This document shows, in pieces, positions 12,001 through 24,000 of a stretch of 64,000 nucleotides of DNA. Every line of letters starts with the position of its first letter. The first letter of the stretch is position 1. The DNA comes from Streptomyces sp. HB132 (GTDB lineage Bacteria; Actinomycetota; Actinomycetes; Streptomycetales; Streptomycetaceae). Location of the stretch: NCBI RefSeq assembly GCF_016909575.1, contig NZ_JAFBGA010000008.1, positions 186,001-250,000 of the forward strand, read 5' to 3'. The translations under genes were made by a program, and so were the position numbers. The notes beneath the pieces are model-generated. The model worked only from the letters and a program-made list of their open reading frames with translations. It was not told where the DNA came from and did not search any database.

Positions 12001-15000
12001 ACGTCACCGTCGAGCCCGTCCGGCCGGACGAGAATCCCCACCTGACGGTCGATCTCGTAGGCCGTGACCAGCGGATGAACCAGCGGGCGTGGTGGGCCGA
12101 CGCCGACCCGGCGGACTTCGCGCACGAGCTGGCGCACCAGCTGTTCCTGCGCGACGAGACGCGCGACGCGAGCAACCCCGAGCGCCTGCACGCGCCGGGC
12201 AGCCTGCTCGGACCGTTCCGGGAGCAGGCCCCCGAGGGTCTCGCGCAGACCGGCCTGCGCCCGCGCCACCTCCAGCTGTGGGCGGCGGTCGCCGGGGACA
12301 TCGACGCCCACACCTCACCGGAGGGCACGAGCTGGGCCGACGCGCGGACGGACGCCCCGGCGGAGAGCCGCGAGCCCGTGTGGGTCGACCCGGTGTCGCT
12401 CCCCGCCGCCTCGCCGCAGACCGGTCCGGACGGCGCGGTGCCGCCCCCGCTGCCCCCGGGGCGTGACCTCTCCCCGCTCGCGGAGGAGTCCGAGGACTCC
12501 GACTCCGACTCCGACTCCGACTCCGACGACGAGGCGTCCGACCCGGGCTGGCTGGACACCGTGTTCGGCCCCCACCGGGGAGGCATCCCGCGCGCCCGGC
12601 TCCGCGAGACCTCCCAGGCGCTGTTCGACCTCGTCCGTGAGGAGGCGGCCGCACACCCGACGTCGCGGGAGCTGCGCCACGGCCTGAACCGTGTCACCCG
12701 CCAGGTCCTGCACATGGGCGGCGGGACTCGGCCGGGCCCCGCGGACTACCTGCTGCTCGGCTCGCTGGCGCTCGACGCCTCTTCCGACGACCTCGCGAGC
12801 CCCGAGCAGCTCGCCCTCTACTTCATCGAGCGGCAGATCGAGACCGGCCGCGGCGCCATGGACGAGGGCACGCTGCTGCGCGACGACGACGGGGCCGTCG
12901 TCGGGCGTGACTTCACCGGGCGGGGACTGCCCGCCCCCGAGCCGGCCTCCTACGCCGTGCGGGGCCGGGGCCGGGTCATCCCGCGCCCCGCCCCGTGGCA
13001 GAACCCGTACACGGTCGTGGCCAGGGCGGCCGGACACGCCGTCGAGGTCACCATGCCGGGGCGTACCTTCCGGGTGAACAGCGCCGACGAGCTGGCCATG
13101 CTCATCTCGTACGACTCCCGGCGGCCCCGTGGCGCCGACATCGTGCTGGCACTGCCCCCGGCGTACGCCGAGGACGTCGCCCTCCTGGTCACCGGGACGA
13201 CGGGCCGTCGCGTCTGGTATCCCGAGGCACCGGTCGACGTGGCCACGCACCCCACCGCCGGGACCCGGCACCTCATGCTGGACCTGAACGACGGCAACAC
13301 CGGTGCGGGCTGGGCATCGAGCGACCCGTCCGAGGGCGACGGCCTGCCCGGCGCCCGCGACATCGGCAGCGACGCCGAGGGCGGACCCGGCCCGGACAGC
13401 GACGACGACCCGTCCAGCTCCGACGGGGACGCGGAGTTCGACCGGCTGGCCGACCAGGCCGTCCGCGAACGAAAGATCGAGGAGCTCCGCCCCCGGCCGC
13501 TGACGACGCGTGACTACGGCGTCATCGACAGGCGCGGTACCGGGGTCCTGTTCACCCGGCCGCTCCCGCCCACCGTCGGCGAGGTCCGGGCGGGCACCGG
13601 CTCCGACGCGCTGGTCCTGCCGCGCCAGGACCAGGGGGCCGTCCCCATGGCCGGCCGGCCGCCGCTGCACATCTCCGAGGACCGGACGCTGGCGATGCTC
13701 GCGGGCGACGGGGACACCACCGGCCGCAGCCGCCAGGTGTACGCCACCCGAGCGGCGATAGGACGTTCCGCGGCGCGGCTGACCGCGGCCGGTGCCGGAG
13801 TCCGGCTGAAGGCCGACGAGTCGGCCGGCGTACTGCTGCCGGAGGAGGACGGTTCGTACGGCGAACCACTGTTCCGGGTGGAGCCGGAGTTTCTGACGGC
13901 TTCCGGCGGTTCGGAACACGCCTTCACACGGTCCTTCGCCCAGATGGTGGCCGGCTCGGCGGACGCGCCCCTGTCCCACATCGCCTTCCGCGGCCCCGGC
14001 GGCACCATGGTCTCCACGGCGCCGGTCAACGGGCAGCACGGCCGTGAGGTCACCGGGACGCACCACCTGGCCCAGGCGCTGACGGAGGTCGCCGAGGGCT
14101 CGCGCCCCGCCACCGACGTCACCCCCCGCTGGGCCGCCCGCCAGACAGGCCGGGACAAGCGCTTCACCGGTGGCGTGGTGGGCGCCCCCACACCGGGCGA
14201 GCGCTACGGCCGGGCCCTGAGCTACGAACCGGACAACCCGCTGCGCACCCCGCTGGCGTCGGCCGCGCGGCGCATCGGTGTCAACGAGTACGCGTGGGCG
14301 GGGGTCGGCGAGGGCTATCTGATCCAGTCGGTCAGCACCACGAACGACGGCGGCGCGCAGTTGTTCACGCACAACCACGCCAAGCCCGGCGACCGGGTGG
14401 GCCCGCACGCCCCCTACCACTTCGCGCAGGTCGTGCTGGAAAGCGAGGACGGCACCCACCAGATCGCCCTGGAGAACGAGACCCACTCCCGGAACGGGAT
14501 CTCCGCCGAGGTCCTCGACGACGTCATCGACGGGAACCTCGACCGCTACTCGGAGCACGAGCTCCTTCAGCTGGCCCGCGGCGCCGAACGGCACGTCGCC
14601 GAGGCACGGGAACGCGGGGCGGACCGGTCGGAGACGGACGGCCCGGCGGGCTTCGCACGGGTGGCCAGGGCGCTGGCCGCTGTCCACGACGCCGAGCAAC
14701 TGCCCCCCTTCTTCGACGAGGACCGGCCCGAACACGCGCTGGCACTGGGTGAGGTGGACCGGGCGCGCTCCCGCGCGAAGGAAGCGATCCGGGACGCCGC
14801 GCCGGTGATGGACGACAAGGACCTCTGGTCCTTCCGTGCGTACAGCAAGCGGCCCGGTGAGTCCGCGCACGAGGTCAACGCGGCACTGCTGTCCGACTCC
14901 TCGCCCGCGGTGGCCAATCCGCTGACGACGGTGGTGCTGCACGGCCACGCGCCGCGCTGGCACCAGCAGGCGATCCACTTCGACGAGGGGGACCACGGCC

Positions 15001-18000
15001 TCCCCGCCGACGCGGGCGGCACCATCGACGGCCTGGCGCAGTCGCTGGCGCGCGCGGGCCTGTGGAACCGCGCCCACGGACTGCCGATGCCCAGGATCAC
15101 CCTCACCGGGCACGGCAACCGCTCGCAGGCCAGCGGCCAGGACCGGGCGGACGCCGTCGCACGTGCGCTCGCGGCCAGGCTGGCCCAGGTCCTGACCACC
15201 TTCCAGGCGGACATGAGCGGACCGCGCGTCGGCGTACGGGACTTCGGTCTCTCCAAGGCCGCCAAGCGGGTGCGCAGGGCCACCGACCCGGCCCAGGGGC
15301 GCGTGGTGACGATCGAGATCGACGACCACCGCCGGGTCCCGCCGGGTTCGTCGGAGCCGTCGGGGACCACCACGCCCGTCGGGGAGACGGCGCCGTCCGA
15401 GCGGCCCGCACCCGAGCGGACCTCCGGATCCCCGGTCACCGGGCCCGAGACCCGTGAATCCCCGTCCACCGGGCCCGAGACCCGTGAATCCCCGTCCACC
15501 GGGCCCGAGACCGCCGAGCCCTTGACGGTACCCACCCCCGAGCGCGGCAGGTCCCGCTCACGCGGCCGTTCCGCGCGTCCGAGCCCGGAGCGCAGGAACA
15601 GCGACGCGCCCCCGTGGGTCCTGACGCGTATCCGCTACGCCGAGGAGTCCGCCGCCTTCGACCGCCGGCTGGGCGAGTACCTGGCCGAACACGAGGCGGT
15701 CACCGCCGAGTTCAGGAAGATGGCGAGTGCCGCGTGGGCGGCGGCGCGCATGCGGCATCCGCGCGCGCTGGCGACGTTCGGCGACACCAGCAAGTTCAAG
15801 GCGGGCGTCGTCGGCACGTCCCGCGACGCGCTCCAGCGGGTGCTGAGGAGCGGGAACCTGCGGGAGCTCGTTGCGTTCCTGTACGAGGGGATCTCCGAGA
15901 ACCTCGTGCCGGAGATGCTCGGCGGCGTGGAGGAGCAGCATCCGGAGATCGCCGCCGAGCGGCCGAGCCGCCGGCAGCGGGAGGCCTACGCCGAGTACAT
16001 GCGGCGCGCCATCGAGATCCAGCAGTCGGCCCTGACCCTGGAGGAGAAGGAGGCCGCCGTCAGGGAGCTGCCGCGGCCCGTGGCGGACCCGGCACATCCG
16101 GACACCGCGCGTCCGCCACTGAGCGCGGCGGAGCGCCGGATCGCGGTCGACGAGGCCGGACTGACCTGGATGCCCGCGACGGCGGTGTACGACCTCGCGA
16201 TGAGCGCCGACTTCCAGGGCCGGTCCGAGGACTCGGGCGGCCTGGTGGCGACCGGCACCGCCGGGTCCACGTACCGCTTCGTACTGCACGCCGCCCGGAT
16301 GCGGGACCAGTGGGGCCTCGACCTGGACCTCGGTCTGATCCGGGCCGGGATGCTGGCCATCTCGCTGACCGTGGGCCACCACACCGCCCATGAGGTGATG
16401 CGCGGCGCCCAGCTGGCACTGGACGGCGTACCCGGTCACGACCCGGCCCTGGACTACGCGGACAACTGGGGCCGGTACTGGAACGTCTATCCCCTCGACG
16501 AGCGGGAGCTGAGGGAGAACGTCGCGCGGGACGGGCTCTTCCCCGACGAGCACGCCCAGGCCCTCCTGGACGAGCTGGAGCCGAAGCCCGTCGGCGGCGT
16601 CGTCCGCCGGGACGGCGCGCACACCCACGCGACGCTCCCGCACCGCCCGGGTCCGGCCCGCCGTCCGGTCCACACCCGGCCTGTCGCCTCCGAGCCGAAC
16701 CACCCGGCTCCCCAGATGCCGAACGCTCCCGCCCCGTACCAGGGCACCACCGCCGCGCCGCCCCAGGTGTCGCCCGACGACGCGGAACGGCACCGCGAGG
16801 CGGTCCTCGACGCCCTGTACGGCCTCGGCGCCCTGAACGGCGTCGACCGGGGGCGCGCCGTCGAGGGGCTGGAGCGGCTCGACCGGCTGCGGGCCTCGGA
16901 CCCGGAGCTGCGCGGCGGTTTCCTGGACCTGGACGCACTGGTCCGCCGGACACTGCTCCTCGACCCCTCCGACACCGTGAACGCCGCCGCCCGCGGAGCC
17001 CTGGTACGGCTGGTGACGGACCCCTCCACCGCAGGCGCCGGCACACTGAGCGCGGTGTCCGCCCACTACCTCGCCCGACGCGGCGCCTTCCACGCGGACT
17101 TCCGGATCACCGACGCACAGGGCCGCCCGCGCGGCTGGAACTGGCTCGGCAGGCCCCTGCCGGCCGACTTCGACCCCGGCACCACCGGCCGCGTCTCGCG
17201 CGCCCCCGACGGCACGACCGGCCACAGCGGGCCCGAGACCGCGCCGTGGCTCCCCACGCCCGGCCACCCCGACCCGTACTTCCTGATGCTCGGCGGGCGG
17301 TCCGACGCGGTCGTGGTGCGCGGGCTCGGCGGCTTCGCGCGTCCCGTACCCCCCGAGGTCCTGCACGAGCTGATGGCCCTCGACCGGAACCTCGCGGGCC
17401 GGCCGGGGCCGCTGCTGCTGCACGTCGACCGGCCCGGAGCAGCGTCCCTGGACCTGCCTCGCGGGCTCGCCGACCGCCTCGGCAGAGAGGTGTGGGCCAC
17501 CACCGGCCGGTCGGCCGTCGGACGCCTCCCCGGAGCCCCGGACCGCTCGGTCGTCCTGCTGCTGGACGAGGAGAAGCAGGCGCCCCGGGGCCAGTGGTTC
17601 GCCAACGCGCCCGCCACAGCTCCCACTTCGACCGCCGACACGACGGACGACCAGGTCAGCTCCCTCTCCATCGCCCACCACGGGAACCGGTCCACGGGAT
17701 ACATCTCGATGGACCTCGCCGACTCCGACGACGGGGGCTGGTCGCGGACCCTGAACCACAGCCGGCTGGGGACGGTCACCTCGTACACCTTCCAGCGCAC
17801 CTCCTACGACTTCACGCAACCCATGGCACCCGTGCCCTGGGTCGAACTCAACCTGCCGACGCCGTACTTCCCCAACAACCACGGTCTGCCGGGCTCCGTC
17901 ATGTGGCACACCCCGCAGGGGGAGCGGACCGACGACGGGCCGCAGTTCGCCCGCAGGCTCGCCCGCCGCCGCAGCCTGGCCTCCCTCGCCCCCGAACACC

Positions 18001-21000
18001 CCGTGGTGCTGCTCGTCTGCTACGCGGCGGCGACCCCCGGCATCGGGGAGATGCACGGGCAGCACATCGACGGCCCGCTGCCGTTCACACCCGACCCGCT
18101 CGCGGACGTCGCGGTCGGCCAGCACGCGGCCAACGAGACGGGCCGCACGGTGTTCGCGAGCACCCTCATGAACGCCGCCGTCCAGTCGCGGCACGGCGCC
18201 CAGGAGGCCTACCTCAGCCTCCACACCGACGCGCGCGGCCGCGCCTATCCGTGGGCCGTGTTCCGGCCGGAGCCCACCGGGGCCGCACTGGAGCAGCGGG
18301 CCCGCGACGCAGGGCTGCACCACGGCCCCGGGCCGGTCCCCGAGGCCGTACAGGAACGGACGCTGCGACTGGTCCGCGCGCTGCGCCAGATCTTCGGCGC
18401 CGCGGTCGACGACGCCCCGGACCATCAGGTGCTGCTCCGCGGCATCGGCGCGCTCGACCTGATGCGCGAGGCCGATCCGTACCTGGACCGCGACGGCGCG
18501 CGCACGTTCACCCTGGACCTGTACGAGGTGCTCCTGACCGGCCACCAGACGGGAGGGCTCGCGACCGGGCCGGCACCGCAGTTCACGCCGGACGCCCACC
18601 GGAGCCTGCTGACGGAGGCGGCCCGGCGCCGGGACGCGGGGCCGCTCGAACCCCTGACCCGCTGGATCGCGCTGCCCCACCTGGTCCACATGCTGACGGA
18701 CCTCGCCTCCACGCCCCGCCGCGAGGAGATCGCCCGCGACGTCCTGGGGCTCGACGCCTCGGCGCCGGTGGGCGAGGCCGAGTGGTCGCGGCTGGTGTGG
18801 GCGTCGTTCAAGGTCGCCCTGATGACCGGGCAGGTGGACCAGGGCGCCTTCGCCGCCACCGTGCTGCACCTGCCCGCGCCCGACCCGGCGCGGTTCGGCG
18901 AAGCGGTCCTCGTGGCACGGCGGGCCGCCGCCGCCGGCCGCGACCCGTGGCAGCTGAGCGAGCTGGCCGCACACCACTTGGAGCAGCAGGGCGCGCTGGA
19001 CTCGGACCGGCTCCTGACGGACGACGACGGCACGGCCTGGGGCCGGGCGCTGGACGGTGTGTCCCGGCCGCAGGGCACGTTCGACCCGGACGTCGTCACC
19101 CTGCTGGGGTACGCGCCCGACGGCACGCTCGTGCCCGTCGGCACCGAGCCCGCGCCCTGGACCGCCGACCCGCACCGCCCGCGGCCCTTCGTGTACGTCG
19201 CCGACGGTGACGCCGACGGTCTGCGGATGCAGGGACCGGTGCCGCCCGGCGAATTCGGCGAACTCGTCTTCCGCGACCCGGAACTGCTCTCCGAGGACGG
19301 GTACGCCGAGGTCATCGCCGTGGTGCCGCACGGCAGGCCGTCCGGCGCGCGGCCCGTCGATGGCAGCGTCCCCGGTGAGGGCGCCCGCAACTCGGCCCGC
19401 AACTGGTGGGCCACCCACAGCGCCACCACGCTCCACCACGACCCGGCGACCGGGACGTACACCGTCGCGGTGCTGCCGGGTCCCGACGGACAGCCGGCCA
19501 CGGCGGGCACCTGGGGGCGGATCACGAGTGCGGAGGGCGACGGCCCCGGCAGCACCGGCACGGCGGTGGCCACCAACGCGAAGTCGCCCCGCACGGCCCC
19601 GCAGACCTCCCCGCCCGCAGGGGCCCGCGCCACCGCCGGGACCGGCACCCCGGAACTCGATGCCGCCCGGGACACGCACGCACGGGCGCTGGGAGCACTG
19701 GACGAGACCGCGGCCGAAGCCGCCACGACGGAGCGGATCAGCGGTGACGAAACCGCGGTGGCCGACGCCTGGGCCGGGGTCGACGAGGCGCGCCGCCAGG
19801 TGGAGGACGCCGAGGCACGGCTGTGGGCCCTTGGCGTCGCACCCGACGCGCGGGACGCCGACCCGGACGACACCTCCGACGCCGGTGACGCGGCCCCGGT
19901 GGTCCCGCGGGACGCCGATGAACGCGCATGGATCGCACGGCAGTTGACCGAGGGTGACCTGCCGCCCGCCCCGCTGCGACCCGCCGAGGACGAGACCTTC
20001 GGCCCGCAGGAACGCGAGGCCGTGGGCATCACGCTCTCCGTCGGCCAGCGGACCGAGATGATGCTGCGCGGCGACGACCGGCTGCCCGCGGGCGCGCTGT
20101 CGCCGCTGGACCTGATGCGGGTGCGGATGGCGGGTGACGGCGCCTGGTCGGACACGCTGGACACGGCTGCCGCGCACGCGTCACGACGGCTGTGGGCACG
20201 GGCGTACGCGGACTTCGCCGGAGCGGCTCCCGAAGGCACGAGCGAGAGCGGAACCAGCCGCGCCTGGGACACCGCCGTCTCCCTGGTGCTGCCGGCGGAG
20301 CCGCACCCGGTCCTCGCCGACTCCCGGTACGCCGGTGACGGCTTCCGCGACGCCGTACGCCGCGTCGCCGGCCACCTGCTGGGCACCTGGACCGGCACCG
20401 GGGCCGCACCGGTGTCCGCCGTGGAGCTGGCCGACACGCTCCGCTCCGGGCTGGGCCTGCGACAGCGCTGGACGGCGTCCGCCACTGACACCGGCGCCGA
20501 GGCGGAAGCGACGACCCCGGCCCCGACCCCGGTGGCACAGTCCGGCACCGACGCCCGAGCGACCCCGGTGGCACAGTCCGGCACCGACGCCGACATGCAC
20601 GACATCGACATGTCGGTCCTGGACGAACTGGGCCTGGACACCGGCGACACCGGCGACCTCGACATGTCCGCCTGGGACGGCCTCGACCTCGGTGACTTCG
20701 ACCCCGGTGACTTCGACTTCGGTGACTTCGACTTCGGCCTGCTCGGAACGGGCCTCGAGGATCTGACCGTCCCCGACGCGACCGACGTGGACATGGCCGA
20801 CGCGGAGCCGACCGGCCCGGACCCGACGGCGGTGGAAACGGGCGGCGCGCAGCCGGTGTTCGCCGCACCGACGGCCGCCGCACCGGCCCGGCCACTCGCC
20901 CGCCTGCCCCGGGAGAGCCTCGTGACGTACGCCCAGGGAGAGACGCGCCCCTCGGCCGACGCCCAGGAGAGCGTCGAACGGCTGGCGTTCCAGGTCGCCA

Positions 21001-24000
21001 GGGCCGGTCTGCGCAACCTGCGCACCCGGGTACCGCTGCCGAAGATCGACATCGCCGGCTTCGGCGCCGACGCCCGCGGGGCCGGAACCGCGCAGGAGCG
21101 GGAACAGGCTGCCCGGCAGAGGGGTGACCAGCGTGCCCGGACCGCGCACGACCTGTTCGTCCGGAAGCTCGACGACGCGCTGCGCGCCCTCCAGACGAAC
21201 CTGCCGGCGGGACGGACCCGGCTGACCCCGAAGGACTTCAAGATCACTCAGCGTGGCCGGGCGCGCCTGCCCGCCCAGGGCGGCACCGCCGGCATGCCCG
21301 GGTCGGTGAGCCGCGCGGACCTGGGCCGCCAGGCCACCATCGCCGTCACGTCGCCGGGTCACGCGGCGGCGGTCGAGGCCCTGGACGCGGCACGCCGCGA
21401 CGACCGGGAGCTGCGCACCGGGACGTTCGACGTGGACGCGGTCGCCCGGCGCGTCCTCCACCTCGCCCCGTCCGTCCTCGTCGACCCGGAGATGCGCAGG
21501 GACCTGTACACGATGGTCGAGCGGGCGCTCGCGGCCGGACGTGCGGACGGCCTCGCGGCTCTCACGGCGTTCTCCCTCGAGGAGGAGGGCGTCCTCGCCG
21601 CGGACCGCGCCCGGCACGTCACCGTGGGCGGGGCCCGGGTGGCGGGCCTGAACTGGGCCGGATCCGACGTCGTCGAACTGGACAGCATGTTCATCGAGGA
21701 GCTCCGGCCCGACGGGTCCGGCGGCTTCGAGTCGACGGGCATCACGGACTTCGCCCCGTGGACGTGGAGCGAGACGCCGTACGCCGTTCTGGCCGACGGG
21801 CGCCACGACACGGTGACGGCGCGGCTGCCCGACGGGACGACGCGCGACCTCCGCGCCGACGAGTTCGCCGAACTGGTCGCCGCCGACCCGGCGCTGCAGG
21901 GCCTGCCGGCCGAGGTCCCGATCGTGCTGGCCGTCCCGTCGGCCGGTGACCGGTACCTGGACCTGCCGCGCACGCTCGCCGAGCGCACCGGCCGCACCGT
22001 GTGGGTCCACAGCGGCCAGGCGCGGCGTAACCCCGGTCCGGCCGGGCAGAGCACCATCGCCTTGATCCGGGAGGACGGACAGCCGCACGGCTCCTGGGTC
22101 CCGGTCCGGCCCGGCCTCGCGCCGGACGCCGACGACGGCGCACCGGACTGGCACCGTGACGTGCTGACCCAGCCCGTCGTCAGCGCGCTGACCGGAGAGC
22201 AGATCGGCCGCAGTCTGCACGAGCCCGGTGAGCTCGCCGGGTCACGCGAGCACAACTTCAGCCGCCTCGACCAGATGACGCTGTACGTCCACTTCGACCC
22301 CGCCACCGGCACGTACTCCGCGAAGCTCCCGCTGGACGATCCGGGGCCGAAGGACAAGGCGTACCACCTCGCGGGCCACGGCCTGCCGGGGCAGCTGGTG
22401 CTGCCGCTGGCCGGCGGCGGGTCGAGGACGGCGGACCGGCACGAGGCGGGCGAGTGGCTGCGCCGGCGCAAGAGCCTGTCGAGCAGGCCCGCCGACCACT
22501 GGATCGACATGGTGGTGTGCTATTCCTCGACTCCCCTGGACGGCACCACACAGGACCTCTCCCAGGCCGGCCACTCCTTCGCCGTGCCGTTCGCCGCCGA
22601 TCCGCTCGCGGACGAGGCCCTCTCCCTGGGGCAGCACCTGGCGAACGAGACGCGGCGCACGGTGCGCCTCTCCTACGCCCTGCAGGGCGCGTTCACCTAC
22701 CAGGACGACCCCGTGCGGGTGCTCTTCACCGAGGCGAGCGGCCGCCAGTGGTGGTGGGAGACCCGTCGTCCGGAGCCCGACGAGGCCGAGCTCGACCGGC
22801 TCGCGGAACTGGCCGGATTCGAGGGTGAGGCGTCGCCGCGGAGCCGTGCCGCGCTGCTGCGCCTGGTGCGGGCCATGCGGCTGGTCTTCGGGCACGACGT
22901 GGAGGACGCGGACGACTTCACGACCCTGATCCGCGGAGCCGCCGCGGTCGTCAACATGTGGCACTCCGATCCGGACCTCGGGCCGACGGGACCGTTCTCG
23001 CACGACCTGCTGCGACGGGTGATCGCCGCCCACCCCGAGGCCGCGTCCGGGGTGGACCGGGACGTCACCCGTCGTGTCCTGGCCGCGGCGGCACAGGCAT
23101 GGCAGGCCGGACCGTCCCTGCCGGTGAGCCGGTTCGTCGACCTGCCGGTGCTCGACTCGGCCGCCCACTGGCTCACGGACACCGCGGCGGTGGACACGGC
23201 GGCCGTCACCGCGCTGAAGCTCTCCGGCCCCGACGAGGTGGGCGAGACCGGGCGGGCACGGATGTTCTGGGCGCGGGTCAAGGCCGAGGAGACACTGCTC
23301 GCGGCCCAGGACGCCGACGCGCTCACGACGAGGATGCTGCACCTCGACCCCGCCGTCGATGTGGACGAGACCCTGCGCGGCGAGGCGCTCACCCTGCTCA
23401 CCAAGGGCTTCGCGGCGGGCCGGAACATGACCGACGCGGATGTCGCGGCAGCTTACGACCTGGAGGCACGCGGCGCCTTCGACCGCACCTCGGCGGCCAC
23501 GACCATGGGGGCCGCCCTGGGCGGCGGTCTCGACTGGAAGGACGGCGCCGCCGCCCTCCTGCCCGGACTGGACACGTTCCGGGTGCCGAGCGGCGTCGTC
23601 GCCGCTCCGTGGGCCGGGCAGGACGCCTCCGGCACGGCCAAGCCCGTCCCCTACCTGGTGCGGGCGTCCGTGGACCTCCAGGACGGCAACAACCTCCATG
23701 TGACCTTCAACGGCGCCGAGTACCAGGTGCAGGCCGCCGAGTTCGCCGAACTGCTCGCCGCTGACGTCGAGTTGCGACGCAAAGACCTGACGACCCCCGT
23801 CCTCCTGGTGCTCGACGGATTCGACGGGCCCGCACCCGGCGTCGCGGACCTGGTGGCCCAGCGGCTCGGCCGCAGCGTGTGGTGGAGCCCGTTCCCGGTG
23901 GAGCTGTCCGGTACGGACGACGCGGGTCTCACGGTGCCCACGCTCGTCGGCTCGCTGATGACACTGACCAGCCCGACGGCCGCCGACTGGCGCGAGGCCC

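Noticed and set aside
747..15511. Short tandem repeats as possible CRISPR or mobile-element ends
   Set aside because: All are in frame, encode linker peptides, have no unique spacers and lack inverted ends or target duplications.
20590..20840. GDFD repeat as a eukaryotic-type transcription activation domain
   Set aside because: The resemblance rests on acidic and aromatic composition only. No DNA-binding or nuclear-targeting part is seen in the protein.
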